From a virus, in the IMG/VR virus record IMGVR_UViG_3300025687_000165, positions 1 through 34,099 of that record: a stretch of 34,099 bases of DNA. One strand, written 5' to 3'. Under the pieces are notes generated by a model. That model made no database searches. It was not told the origin of the DNA and saw only the letters and a list, made by a program, of their open reading frames with translations. The translations under genes were made by a program, and so were the position numbers. How positions within the stretch are numbered: position 1 is the stretch's first letter; each line of letters opens with the position of its first letter. This document shows positions 6,551 to 12,943 of the stretch, one piece after another.

Positions 6551-6982
6551 TTACTTGCAATTTGTATTGTTTTTTTCTTCTTTGTTGTGCGTCCTCTCGC
6601 CTTCAATAAACCAATATCTGCAGGTAATTTGACCCTCTTCCGAATAATAAATAACAGCAGGGCCATTTAGTCTATGCGGCTGATAGTGTTTTTGCCATAT
6701 TTCAAAATGAACCCTACCATTTGGGTAGTAAAAAGAAATGACACTGGTGTTCGTTTTCCGGTGCTTCTGGTCTCTGTAAACTATCGTTTTACTTGTCAAT
6801 CTTCCATCTTCGCTAAATATATGCTTTTCTCCGTCTTTGTATTTCTTCTCTCTTAGGTTTCCATTCTCGTAATACTTATATATCGCGTCTCTTTCTCGCT
6901 CAATCACTTCTTTAGGGCAGGCCAATTGAACTGAGCAGCCAGAGAATAAGGCACAACACAATATAAGTAAATACCTTTTCAC
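6551..6982 (-). CDS. Lipoprotein with a MORN-like repeat
   Basis: The start is GTG at 6982, overlapping the upstream stop as GTGA. The 143-residue product has a lipoprotein signal peptide: basic start (MKRY), hydrophobic core and lipobox L-F-S-G-C with Cys16 as lipidation site. The mature part has two MORN/YwqK-like units (YYENGNLREKKY; EDGRLTSKTIVY) and one unit like those at 8.7-10.1 kb (HRLNGPAVIYYSEEGQ then YWFIEGE). Probably exported and membrane-anchored in a Gram-negative envelope. Lipoproteins of phages can block receptors, but this role is speculative here. Confidence 0.8.
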   Translation of the reverse strand: MKRYLLILCCALFSGCSVQLACPKEVIERERDAIYKYYENGNLREKKYKDGEKHIFSEDGRLTSKTIVYRDQKHRKTNTSVISFYYPNGRVHFEIWQKHYQPHRLNGPAVIYYSEEGQITCRYWFIEGERTHNKEEKNNTNCK

Positions 6983-7164
6983 TCCTCTTCCTCCCACTCA
7001 ATGGTCAGCTTAACTTCTACATATCCTTCTACTGGCGTGATGCTCCAACAACCAAAAACAGCAACTGCATTGCCAAAAAGATAAGACACTATACTGTTAG
7101 TGTCAGTTGGAGTATAGTGAAATAGATGCTTTGGATCTACCCACACTGATTTAGTGGTCTTCAC
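6979..7164 (-). CDS. Hypothetical protein, 61 residues
   Basis: Start taken as GTG at 7164, preceded by AGGAG at eight bases; an ATG at 7185 lacks such a site. The protein is beta-like with an acidic C-terminus ending in a run of glutamates (TIEWEEEE). It contains an S-Y-L-F-G-N-A-V-A-V-F-G-C-W segment that is hydrophobic but too short for a sure membrane helix. No family recognised. Confidence 0.65.
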   Translation of the reverse strand: MKTTKSVWVDPKHLFHYTPTDTNSIVSYLFGNAVAVFGCWSITPVEGYVEVKLTIEWEEEE

Positions 7165-7564
7165 TCCTATCTCTCCTGATATCATATGCTGGTAAATCTT
7201 CTACCCACTGAACATCTAGTAGATAGTCTTTGATCATCAGTTCTGCTTTATGCTCATCAACCTCATAGAAGAGTTCTGGCCATGGGTTCTTATAGTAACG
7301 ATTAACAAAGAACTGACCTAACCTCTCTTGAGTTGCTGGACTCTCTTTCTTCCAGCTAGAATACACTTGGTAGTAAGATTGCATGATGTCAGCCTCCATC
7401 TCTATGCGATCTATCTCGGATCCGTCTAAGCCCCAATTGAGGTCATAGGAGAACCCATAGTTATCATAGCGATCTATAGAGTCTTGATCTAGTAGCCAAA
7501 CCCAGGTGTCTGACTCTAGACCAGTCTCACTATCGTGAAATCCTTTTACCAGTACTTTCTTCAT
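7151..7564 (-). CDS. Hypothetical acidic protein, 137 residues
   Basis: A soluble protein rich in aspartate, tyrosine and tryptophan, with W-V-W-L-L-D-Q-D near residue 21 and a helical second half (ELFYEVDEHKAELMIKDYLLDV). It is the first of three consecutive acidic proteins when read upstream, joined to the next by ATGA. No domain recognised. Confidence 0.75.
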   Translation of the reverse strand: MKKVLVKGFHDSETGLESDTWVWLLDQDSIDRYDNYGFSYDLNWGLDGSEIDRIEMEADIMQSYYQVYSSWKKESPATQERLGQFFVNRYYKNPWPELFYEVDEHKAELMIKDYLLDVQWVEDLPAYDIRRDRSEDH

Positions 7565-7821
7565 AAGTTCTCAAACCCTTTGATGGCCTCCAGCTTAGTC
7601 ATGTAGTCAGTAAAGTAGTACAGAATATCATCAGTAGAGCGGAAAAACTGAAAACCAGTATCTTCGTCTTCTATAACATTGTCTTTAAATTGCTCATGGT
7701 GACCTTTAACAAAGCGAAGTCTAGGTTCATCAGTATAGAAAAGTCTATCAGAAGAGATAGATTCAGGTAACTCATCTTCGATAAAGGTTACGTCGTCGAT
7801 CAGAAGAAGAAAGCGATGCAT
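7561..7821 (-). CDS. Hypothetical acidic protein, 86 residues
   Basis: By my count it has 20 acidic and 9 basic residues. It begins MHRFLLLIDDVTFIEDELPES, has a central acidic patch (IEDEDTG) and an aromatic stretch (DILYYFTDY). It overlaps both neighbours by ATGA or TGATG. A soluble acidic small protein of unknown function. Confidence 0.75.
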   Translation of the reverse strand: MHRFLLLIDDVTFIEDELPESISSDRLFYTDEPRLRFVKGHHEQFKDNVIEDEDTGFQFFRSTDDILYYFTDYMTKLEAIKGFENL

Positions 7822-8102
7822 CAGTAGCCTCCAAACTCATAAGGGTTGTTATCAAGACTAGCTTCATATGCCTCTTGCATATCAAAATCACGAAGGCACT
7901 CAGTCAAGAATTGAACTGCATCATCATCAGTCAATACTAGATGATCTGATCCTTCCTCCTCATATACACCAATAAGAAAATGGGAAAGAACTCTGTCTAC
8001 TTCAGGACCATATTCAGGATCAGCAAAACTCTCTTCATAGTCAAAGAAAAGAGTTACTGGTTCTCTGTCTTCAATTGCTTTCTGGATATCTTGCTTTCTC
8101 AT
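7821..8102 (-). CDS. Strongly acidic protein, 93 residues
   Basis: By my count it has 25 acidic and 6 basic residues. Acidic patches include D-Y-E-E, Y-E-E-E-G-S-D and T-D-D-D. The ATG at 8102 has AAGGAG and lies 33 bases downstream of the ACAGAT core of copy C, so it is probably the first gene of its transcript. Very acidic small phage proteins sometimes mimic DNA to block host nucleases; no specific family is recognised. Confidence 0.75.
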   Translation of the reverse strand: MRKQDIQKAIEDREPVTLFFDYEESFADPEYGPEVDRVLSHFLIGVYEEEGSDHLVLTDDDAVQFLTECLRDFDMQEAYEASLDNNPYEFGGY

Positions 8103-8130
8103 ATCTGTCTCCTTATCTTATGAAGGATAA

Positions 8131-8141
8131 TCAAATCTGTT
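8131..8141 (-). promoter_or_regulatory. ACAGATNNNA element, copy C
   Basis: The minus strand reads AACAGATTTGA, with the ACAGAT core 33 bases upstream of the ATG at 8102. It overlaps the last codons and stop of the exonuclease gene, so transcription would start at the gene junction. Confidence 0.5.
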
Positions 8142-8721
8142 TCAGTAGTCTAGGTCTAAGGATTTCTATGGGAGCTTTAGTAGCTGAGCAAGATTCTCCT
8201 CTAAGTGATCTGAGTAAGTTGTAGTATAAGGCAAAAGTGTTGTAAGCATCACATAAAGCTCTATGCTTCTGACCTTGAAATGATAATCCTAACTTAGTCA
8301 TAGACTTAGCTAGACCACCTCTAGGCATCCAATGACCTTTGCTTTGCTGATGAGCTATGAAGACAGTCTTTACATCTAAGTATCTGAAGCCAAATGGCCA
8401 CTTAAAGTTAGATCCAAGTTGTTGCTTAAGTTGTTCTGAATCCCCACCTCCCCAAGTCATCAAGTTAGGGAATTCCTTAAATGAGGCAGACCAGGTTAAG
8501 AAGGCAGCACCAGCATCAGCCAGATTAGGAGCATCAAACAGCATCTCAGGAGAGATACCAGTCAAAGTAGTTATCCTAGGCAGCAGATCTTCATCTAGTG
8601 CCACTAATGACTCAAACAAGGATACTACTTCACCATTGACTAGATCACCAGCTACTGCACCTATCTCTATGATCTTCCCAGATGGTTGATTGAACTCTAG
8701 ATCTAGACTTATTATCTTCAT
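8131..8721 (-). CDS. DEDDh 3'-5' exonuclease
   Basis: A 196-residue exonuclease of the DnaQ-like fold. Exo I motif S-L-D-L-E-F gives Asp7 and Glu9, Asp94 in G-G-G-D-S is the Exo II aspartate, and H-R-A-L-C-D gives His153 and Asp158 as the DEDDh Exo III motif. The enzyme should cut single nucleotides from 3' ends of DNA or RNA with two metal ions; resemblance to KapD/ERI-1-type enzymes is a memory-based impression. The start at 8721 overlaps the upstream repeat-protein stop as ATGA. No polymerase domain. Confidence 0.85.
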   Translation of the reverse strand: MKIISLDLEFNQPSGKIIEIGAVAGDLVNGEVVSLFESLVALDEDLLPRITTLTGISPEMLFDAPNLADAGAAFLTWSASFKEFPNLMTWGGGDSEQLKQQLGSNFKWPFGFRYLDVKTVFIAHQQSKGHWMPRGGLAKSMTKLGLSFQGQKHRALCDAYNTFALYYNLLRSLRGESCSATKAPIEILRPRLLKQI

Positions 8722-9206
8722 ACCAACCAACTCTCTATCTGTTTTTCTATCTCTAACTTGATCTTTAGGTCTTCTGCTTCTTCTTTGGTTAGTTGTTTAT
8801 TATCTAAGTACCATCCTTCTGAATAGATAGAACCATCTTCATAATACCAAACTACAGCTGGACCATCTAATCTATGTCGTTTACCATCTAAGTACCAGCG
8901 TTCTGATTCTATGGAACCATCTTCATAATACCAAACTACAGCTGGACCATCTGGTCTATGTTGTTTACTATCTAAGTACCATACTTCTGATTCTATGGAA
9001 CCATCTTTATAGTAACTAACTACAGCTGGACCATCTAATCTATATAGATTATCGTCTAAGTACCATACTTCTGATTTTATAGAACCATCTTCATAATACC
9101 AAACTACAGCTGGACTATCTATCCTATGGCATTTATCATCTAAGTACCAGCGTTCTGATTCTATGGAACCATCTTCTCTTCTAAAGATCTTATGTTCTAA
9201 GTTCAT
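8718..9206 (-). CDS. MORN-like repeat protein, four full repeats
   Basis: This 162-residue protein consists of an N-terminal cap (MNLEHKIFRREDGS), four 28-residue repeats with consensus E-x-W-Y-L-D-x-K-x-H-R-x-D-G-P-A-V-V-x-Y-Y-E-D-G-S, a fifth partial repeat, and a helical cap (EEAEDLKIKLEIEKQIES). One repeat has D-S-P-A instead of D-G-P-A. Such W-Y-L-D-G / D-G-P-A repeats are known in phages and giant viruses and are related to MORN_2/YwqK repeats. They probably form an extended beta-sheet; the binding partner is unknown. Joined to its upstream paralog by ATGA. Confidence 0.8.
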   Translation of the reverse strand: MNLEHKIFRREDGSIESERWYLDDKCHRIDSPAVVWYYEDGSIKSEVWYLDDNLYRLDGPAVVSYYKDGSIESEVWYLDSKQHRPDGPAVVWYYEDGSIESERWYLDGKRHRLDGPAVVWYYEDGSIYSEGWYLDNKQLTKEEAEDLKIKLEIEKQIESWLV

Positions 9207-9532
9207 AGTTCACCTACTAACATCAGTTCAGTTAGTTTTTCTATTTCTAGTTTGATCTTTAGGTCTTCTATTTGTTCTTCAGTTAGCTGCTTACCATCTA
9301 AGTACCATACTTCTGATTCTATGGAACCATCTTTAGAGTATCTAACTATAGCTGGACCATCTGATCTATGTTGTTTACTATCTAAGTACCAGTATTCTGA
9401 ATAGATAGAACCATCTTTATAGTAACTAACTACAGCTGGACCATCTAATCGATGTAGCTTATTGTCTAGCCACCATTGTTCTGATTCTATGGAACCATCT
9501 GATCTTCTGAAGATCTTATGTTCTAAGTTCAT
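9203..9532 (-). CDS. MORN-like repeat protein, two full repeats
   Basis: The shortest of the three paralogs (109 residues): the same N-terminal cap, two full 28-residue repeats, a partial repeat (EVWYLDGKQLTEEQ) and the helical tail IEDLKIKLEIEKLTE, which is identical to that of the upstream paralog. One repeat begins Q-W-W-L-D. Overlaps both neighbours by ATGA. It looks like a contracted copy from duplication followed by loss of repeats. Confidence 0.8.
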   Translation of the reverse strand: MNLEHKIFRRSDGSIESEQWWLDNKLHRLDGPAVVSYYKDGSIYSEYWYLDSKQHRSDGPAIVRYSKDGSIESEVWYLDGKQLTEEQIEDLKIKLEIEKLTELMLVGEL

Positions 9533-10122
9533 AGTTCGCCCACTAACATGAGTTCAGTTAGTTTTTCTATTTCTAGTTTGATCTTTAGGTCTTCTATTTG
9601 TTCTTCAGTTAGTTCTTCACCATCTAAGTACCAGTATTCTGATTCTATGGAACCATCTTCATAATAATGAACTATAGCTGGACCATCTAATCTATGTCGT
9701 TTACCATCTAAGTACCATACTTCTGATTCTATGGAACCATCTTTAGAGTATCTAACTATAGCTGGACCATCTATCCTATGGCATTTATCATCTAAGTACC
9801 AGTATTCTGCTTCTATAGAACCATCTTCATAATAATGAACTTCAGCTGGACCATCTATCCTATGGCATTTATCATCTAAGTACCAGTATTCTGATTCTAT
9901 AGAGCCATCTTCATAGTACCAAACTATAGCTGGACCATCTATCCTATGGCATTTATCATCTAAGTACCAGCGTTCTGATTCTATAGAGCCATCTTCATAG
10001 TACCAAACTATAGCTGGACCATCTAATCTATGTCGTTTACCATCTAAGTACCAGCATTCTGATTCTATAGAACCACATGATCTTCTGGAGATCTTATGTT
10101 CTAGCTGACTGTCAGTGCTCAT
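9529..10122 (-). CDS. MORN-like repeat protein, five full repeats
   Basis: The ATG at 10122 has a strong AAGGAGGG site and gives MSTDSQLEHKISRRS. The 197 residues hold five full 28-residue repeats plus a partial one and the shared helical tail (TEEQIEDLKIKLEIEKLTE). Repeats differ mainly at the variable triplet after W-Y-L-D (GKR, DKC) and before Y-Y (VW, VH, VR). It is the first gene of the repeat-protein group, with an ACAGAT core 30 bases upstream. A longer frame from 10194 has no good start signal. Confidence 0.8.
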   Translation of the reverse strand: MSTDSQLEHKISRRSCGSIESECWYLDGKRHRLDGPAIVWYYEDGSIESERWYLDDKCHRIDGPAIVWYYEDGSIESEYWYLDDKCHRIDGPAEVHYYEDGSIEAEYWYLDDKCHRIDGPAIVRYSKDGSIESEVWYLDGKRHRLDGPAIVHYYEDGSIESEYWYLDGEELTEEQIEDLKIKLEIEKLTELMLVGEL

Positions 10123-10123
10123 A

Positions 10124-10231
10124 CTACTCACCCTCCTTACCCTCATATAATATCTGTCTAAGGATAAACAGGTAACTAAGTAGTAACAAGGCACCCAGCC
10201 ATACAGCCCTACCAGTAAATGGACTAAACAT
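10124..10231 (-). CDS. Possible 35-residue membrane micropeptide
   Basis: The frame from the ATG at 10231 encodes MFSPFTGRAVWLGALL, then LLSYLFILRQILYEGK and a short acidic end. Residues about 10-26 form one transmembrane helix. The only ribosome-binding-like sequence (TAGG) is very close to the ATG, so initiation is doubtful. An ACAGAT element lies inside it and would serve the next gene. It ends two bases before the ATG of the repeat protein. Confidence 0.4.
   Translation of the reverse strand: MFSPFTGRAVWLGALLLLSYLFILRQILYEGKEGE
10148..10158 (-). promoter_or_regulatory. ACAGATNNNA element, copy D
   Basis: The minus strand reads GACAGATATTA, with the ACAGAT core 30 bases upstream of the ATG at 10122, followed by TATATGAGGGTAAGGAGGG. 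It lies inside the possible micropeptide frame. Confidence 0.5.
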
Positions 10232-10434
10232 ACCTAAGTGTCACTCTATGGCTTACTTACACCAACATACACCTAAAACACCAAAAATCACATCCAAGCA
10301 ACCCAAATAACCCCACAACTAAACCCTCTTCCCCCTCTCCCCATCAATTAAAAACATCACTACATAATCATTTCTCCTACTAATCAAAAAGTTAAAAAAG
10401 TCCAACTAAACCAAACTATAAACTATGCTAGTCC

Positions 10435-10515
10435 TATAGGAGAAGAAGGAGTAGAGGAGGAGGAAGGAGATAGGTAGGAGAGGGGGAGAGAGGAGAGATA
10501 GGTAGGAGAAGGAGG
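10435..10515 (+). repeat. Purine-rich tract with internal repeat
   Basis: About 80 bases are almost only A and G on the plus strand. GAGATAGGTAGGAGA occurs twice inside it, at about 10468 and 10495. A matching tract of opposite strand sense (pyrimidine-rich plus strand) lies near 10757-10800. The pair could base-pair in a transcript or form unusual DNA structure. Confidence 0.6.
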
Positions 10516-10672
10516 GAATAAGAAACCATACTAAACTAGGCTATAAATAGGAACTTATCTAGCACCACTAGACCAAGCCTAGAAGAAGATTAAATTAGCC
10601 TTAACTTATTAATTTTACTAGACCCAGAAGTGGGAGTGATTTCAATGGCTTAACGCACATACTATGACACTA

Positions 10673-10743
10673 CCATACATTTGTATGGCTGTTTTAGGTA
10701 TTATACCACATATTCACAGTGGTTTGTATGGTATCTTGTATGG
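10673..10743. promoter_or_regulatory. Operator-like cluster of TGTATGG half-sites
   Basis: CCATACATTTGTATGG at 10673-10688 is a perfect inverted repeat (7-base arms, 2-base spacer). Two more direct TGTATGG copies lie at 10725-10731 and 10737-10743. Between them, on the minus strand, TATAAT at 10700-10705 in the context GGTATAATAC looks like a sigma70 -10 box. The arrangement is that of a repressor- or activator-bound promoter; the protein is unknown. Confidence 0.45.
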
Positions 10744-11053
10744 GCCCAGCAATGTATCTCCTCCCCTCCCTATACTGAGACTTCTCTCCTCTCCCCCTCT
10801 ATAGAATGGTCTTGTTTCTGTGAGTAGAGAGATGTTTATAGGAAGATTTGTGTATTTTAAGGAGTAGGGAGATGTTTGGGGAGTAGTTTTTGGTGGTTTA
10901 GGTGGGTGGGGTTATAAAAAAGTTTTATAGCTTAAGTAGTTGATAACACAGTGAGGCAGGTGTTTGAGATGTGCTTTGTCCCGGGAGGAAGAAGTGGTTT
11001 TTGAGTGAAAAAACAGGTCTAGGTATAAGTGTTTTTTATAGCCAACAGAGTAT

Positions 11054-11094
11054 GGCGTAGCAGTGTCAATCTGTAGGTGGGGGCTGCAGCCCCC
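11054..11094 (-). promoter_or_regulatory. TGACACTGCTACGCC element copy 1 with upstream palindrome
   Basis: The 15-base element lies at 11054-11068 (minus strand) and is preceded, ten bases upstream, by the perfect palindrome GGGGGCTGCAGCCCCC at 11079-11094. The hairpin-then-element order matches copies 2 and 3. Here a TTGACA -35-like box is present, but the nearest TATAAA lies about 23 bases away rather than 16, so this copy may be weak or degenerate. No gene follows for about 800 bases. Confidence 0.5.
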
Positions 11095-11118
11095 CATGTT
11101 TAACTAAGTTGATATGTT

Positions 11119-11141
11119 AAAATACCCTATTAGGGTATTTT
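11119..11141. terminator. Rho-independent terminator (probably bidirectional)
   Basis: AAAATACCCT, loop ATT, AGGGTATTTT: a perfect 10-base stem with a 3-base loop, ending in a T-run on either strand. It lies ten bases downstream of the stop of the minus-strand gene 11152-11343, so it should end that transcript. Confidence 0.85.
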
Positions 11142-11151
11142 AAAGAGAAGA

Positions 11152-11343
11152 TCAGTCATTAAAGCTGATGAACAGAGTATCCTCTTCTCCCCTGTGGATC
11201 TGACAGTTAGGCAGGTTTCTTACTGTTACTGGAGACAGATCTTTTCCCTTGTGCAGAGTAACTGACAGCCCACCTACAGATCTGCTGAAGGACTTGACAG
11301 ATGAGTCAACACTGATCATGAGTGAAGCAAAAGCTAGGTTCAT
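11152..11343 (-). CDS. Hypothetical protein, 63 residues
   Basis: The ATG at 11343 follows AGGAGAGAG. The protein begins MNLAFASLMISVDSSVKSFSRS, is mixed in charge and appears beta-rich in the second half (VTVRNLPNCQIHRGEEDTLFISF). The start could be read as a weak signal peptide, but the core is short and no cleavage site is clear. It ends just before a terminator and follows the 157-residue NPGSR-type gene, from which a hairpin separates it. Confidence 0.65.
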   Translation of the reverse strand: MNLAFASLMISVDSSVKSFSRSVGGLSVTLHKGKDLSPVTVRNLPNCQIHRGEEDTLFISFND

Positions 11344-11361
11344 AGCTCTCTCCTATAGAGA

Positions 11362-11385
11362 GGAGGAGAGTCTCTGCTCTCCTCC
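11362..11385 (-). promoter_or_regulatory. Intercistronic hairpin
   Basis: GGAGGAGAG (11362-11370), a six-base loop and CTCTCCTCC (11377-11385) form a 9-base stem between two minus-strand genes. There is no T-run, so it is more likely an mRNA stability or processing element than a terminator. A second AGGAGAGAG downstream serves the next gene and could compete for the pyrimidine arm. Confidence 0.5.
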
Positions 11386-11394
11386 CTAGGTTAA

Positions 11395-11868
11395 TTAGCC
11401 AACCAGGTGCTTGAGGTGTTCTGGGATCAGGTCAGAGTTCACTACTTTCTTAGCTTGAACCATCTTCTGTGACTTGACCTCTGCCAAGCGAGCATCAATC
11501 TCAGCTTGGATAGCTTCTTGTGACTCTGCATCTGCTAGGGAGAGGAGCTTCTTGAGCTCTCGAATCACTGGGTCACCTGAGCCAGCTCTTGAACCTGGGT
11601 TCTTAGCTTCATACTTGGTGCCACCATTGAGTCTAGTGTCTTTGCGAAGCCAGTTGTTGACCAAGCCGATGACGTAAGTCCTAGTCTTCTGCTCAGTATC
11701 ATACTTGGCTTTTGCTGCATCACTGAACTCTGTGTCTCCACTCAGGATGGACTGAGTGACTACATCCACTACTTCTGATCTCTGCTCCTTAGTGAGACTG
11801 ACTGGACCATCAAACTCACCAATAGTGCTGAGAACTGCTTGAAAAACTGACTCTTTCTGATTAAGCAT
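11395..11868 (-). CDS. NPGSR-type phage protein, paralog A
   Basis: The ATG at 11868 (MLNQKESVFQAVL) has AAGGAG before it and matches the start of paralog B at 13470; an in-frame ATG at 11916 lacks a site. The 157 residues are mostly helical and contain L-R-K-D-T-R-L-N-G-G-x-K-Y-E-A-K-N-P-G-S-R near the middle, an R-E-L-x-K-L-L helix and the end L-I-P-E-H-L-K-H-L-V-G. The motif is familiar to me from early-region proteins of several phages, but no function is known to me. Promoter and terminator elements flank it. Confidence 0.85.
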   Translation of the reverse strand: MLNQKESVFQAVLSTIGEFDGPVSLTKEQRSEVVDVVTQSILSGDTEFSDAAKAKYDTEQKTRTYVIGLVNNWLRKDTRLNGGTKYEAKNPGSRAGSGDPVIRELKKLLSLADAESQEAIQAEIDARLAEVKSQKMVQAKKVVNSDLIPEHLKHLVG

Positions 11869-11929
11869 AAGTAACTCCTTAAAATAAGTTTTGCTAAAGG
11901 TGAATGGCTCATCCATTCACAACTATAAT

Positions 11930-11966
11930 TAAGATCTGTTTAATATATTTGGGCGTAGCAGTGTCA
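11930..11966 (-). promoter_or_regulatory. Promoter-like element copy 2 plus ACAGAT copy E
   Basis: Minus strand: TGACACTGCTACGCC (11952-11966), with CTGACA as a possible -35, 16 bases, TATTAA as a possible -10, then AACAGATCTTAATTATAG. The same order and near-identical sequence occur at 12906-12943. Downstream, GAATGG and CCATTC around 11904-11920 can form a leader hairpin before the NPGSR-type gene. The terminator for the upstream unit lies immediately before it. Confidence 0.6.
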
Positions 11967-11974
11967 GTAACGAC

Positions 11975-12004
11975 AAAAAGGGTGGCACCCAGTGGATGCC
12001 ACCC
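11975..12004 (-). terminator. Rho-independent terminator
   Basis: On the minus strand GGGTGGCA, a nine-base loop and TGCCACCC are followed by TTTTTG. It lies 26 bases downstream of the stop of gene 12031-12390 and just upstream of promoter-like copy 2, so it closes one unit where the next starts. Confidence 0.8.
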
Positions 12005-12030
12005 GAATTGCAGGGAGAGAGAGTGCTCAT

Positions 12031-12390
12031 TTATCCTTGAGCTAAGGAGGACAGGAGAGCTTCTTTAAACTCTGTTTCTTGTGCTGCACCTAGTCTAGAC
12101 CCTATGTGCAGGGTGACAGTTGGTTGAGACCAGTACTCATGGGGAGAGGGAAGTCTATCATCATACAAGCTGGTCTCCTTCCAGTCATACACAGTGAATA
12201 CTTCACCTAGATAGGAGAAGGTCCAGTCCCTGGATGACTTGTCCCCATACTCTTCATAGTCTGGGTACTTAGCACTGAACACAGCTGGATCTACCTTGAT
12301 GGTTACATCATGGAATGAGGTCCAAGCTGAGTTGAGTGACTGGTCTTGCACTACTTTACTTGTAAGTTCTGAGGAAGTTCTTGAGGTCAT
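12031..12390 (-). CDS. Hypothetical phage protein, 119 residues
   Basis: The start at 12390 has GGAG seven bases upstream, inside the preceding gene, giving a 35-base overlap. The protein has T-I-K-V-D-P-A-V-F, a W-T-F-S-Y-L-G-E-V-F-T-V-Y-D-W-K-E-T segment and L-H-I-G-S near the end. From memory, this V-F-T-V-Y-D-[WY]-K-E-T plus [LH]-I-G pattern occurs in small proteins of several tailed phages, without known function. Soluble, last gene of its unit. Confidence 0.8.
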   Translation of the reverse strand: MTSRTSSELTSKVVQDQSLNSAWTSFHDVTIKVDPAVFSAKYPDYEEYGDKSSRDWTFSYLGEVFTVYDWKETSLYDDRLPSPHEYWSQPTVTLHIGSRLGAAQETEFKEALLSSLAQG

Positions 12391-12583
12391 TGTACATCTC
12401 CATTGCTATATCTTCTGCCAAGAGTTGGATTCTCTCATCACCTCTGTACTGATGATACTCTGTCTCACCTACTGTCTCATTGGTCACTATCAGTATGCTG
12501 TTGTTGATCTGGTAGGAGAAGTCATACTCTCCTACCTTGAAGTAGACTGGTGGAGCATCGACTCCTTTAGTCTTGGTGATCAT
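12356..12583 (-). CDS. Hypothetical protein, 75 residues
   Basis: The protein has a beta-like first half (PVYFKVGEYDFSYQINNSILIV) and a helical second half (RIQLLAEDIAMEMYNDLKNFLRTYK). The ATG at 12583 follows GGAGGAAGG and overlaps the stop of the upstream gene as ATGA. No family recognised. Confidence 0.8.
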   Translation of the reverse strand: MITKTKGVDAPPVYFKVGEYDFSYQINNSILIVTNETVGETEYHQYRGDERIQLLAEDIAMEMYNDLKNFLRTYK

Positions 12584-12741
12584 AGTCCTTCCTCCTCAAG
12601 CATGGAGATGAACTCTTGCACTGCTTGCTGCTCTTCTTCTTCTGACAATGGTTCTTCATAGAGCTCTATCTTGTACTGATTCCAAGCAAACTGCACTACT
12701 TCATTGAAGTCCTTGAGATACCGACCTTTTACATAGTACAT
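12580..12741 (-). CDS. Hypothetical acidic protein, 53 residues
   Basis: The frame starts at the ATG at 12741 after AAGGAGGAG and codes for MYYVKGRYLKDFNEVVQF followed by a very acidic second half with a run of four glutamates. The start lies 30 bases downstream of an ACAGAT core. It couples to the next gene by ATGA. Good start signals and tight packing support it despite its size. Confidence 0.75.
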   Translation of the reverse strand: MYYVKGRYLKDFNEVVQFAWNQYKIELYEEPLSEEEEQQAVQEFISMLEEEGL

Positions 12742-12766
12742 ACTCTCTCCTCCTTACATATTGATT

Positions 12767-12777
12767 TAATATCTGTC
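12767..12777 (-). promoter_or_regulatory. ACAGATNNNA element, copy F
   Basis: The minus strand reads GACAGATATTA, with the ACAGAT core 30 bases upstream of the ATG at 12741 and a strong AAGGAGGAG between. It follows the 26-residue micropeptide stop by about 20 bases. Confidence 0.5.
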
Positions 12778-12797
12778 TTAGTCCTTGCTAGTGAAGA

Positions 12798-12878
12798 TCA
12801 TTCCAAGCATGAGCACACCACACAAGCTGCAGTGAAGATGAAGCCACCAATGAAGAGATTCAAAGCTTCTAAGTTCAT
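12798..12878 (-). CDS. Membrane micropeptide, 26 residues
   Basis: The ATG at 12878 has an excellent ribosome binding site (AAGAAGGAGG, spaced seven bases). The frame encodes MNLEALNLFIGGFIF and then TAACVVCSCLE: one short transmembrane helix with three cysteines at the C-terminal side. It is the first possible gene after promoter-like copy 3. Function unknown. Confidence 0.6.
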   Translation of the reverse strand: MNLEALNLFIGGFIFTAACVVCSCLE

Positions 12879-12905
12879 GTTCTTCCTCCTTCTTACAACT
12901 ATAAT

Positions 12906-12943
12906 TAAGATCTGTTTTTATATAATTAGGCGTAGCAGTGTCA
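12906..12943 (-). promoter_or_regulatory. Promoter-like element copy 3 plus ACAGAT copy G
   Basis: Minus strand: TGACACTGCTACGCC (12929-12943), GTGACA as -35, 16 bases, TATAAA as -10, then AACAGATCTTAATTATAG. The ACAGAT core is 32 bases upstream of the micropeptide ATG at 12878. The TATAAA at the proper distance makes this the best promoter of the three copies. Confidence 0.65.

Larger units (their letters stand above)
8718..10122 (-). repeat. Tandem 84-bp coding repeats in three genes
   Basis: The three adjacent genes share 84-base units encoding the 28-residue repeat, in 4, 2 and 5 full copies plus partial end units, and share nearly identical ends. The junction before each MNLEHKIF start is also repeated (GAACTATGAACTTAGAAC). 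The unit is translated without interruption, so this is a protein repeat and not a CRISPR array. Such identity should allow unequal recombination and copy-number change. Confidence 0.85.
10232..11118. other. Non-coding region of about 890 bases
   Basis: No ORF with a plausible start site is seen on either strand. The 61-codon minus frame at 10912-11097 crosses regulatory elements. The region holds a purine tract (10435-10515), a pyrimidine tract (about 10757-10800) that is partly complementary to it, a TGTATGG half-site cluster, one copy of TGACACTGCTACGCC and a palindrome. It could hold an untranslated transcript, a replication or packaging site, or regulatory targets; none is proven. Confidence 0.6.

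Noticed and set aside
8718-10122. CRISPR-like array
   Set aside because: The 84-base repeats have no unique spacers and are translated in frame as 28-residue protein repeats.
10912-11097. Minus-strand frame of 61 codons in the non-coding region
   Set aside because: It runs through the palindrome and the TGACACTGCTACGCC element, has no ribosome binding site, and its translation looks unlike a protein.
11362-11385. Terminator between the NPGSR-type gene and its downstream gene
   Set aside because: Strong stem but no T-run on the minus strand; listed instead as an intercistronic hairpin.
12296-12661. Plus-strand frame of 121 codons, serine-rich
   Set aside because: It is antisense to two well-supported minus-strand genes with good start signals and coupling; composition is that of a shadow frame.
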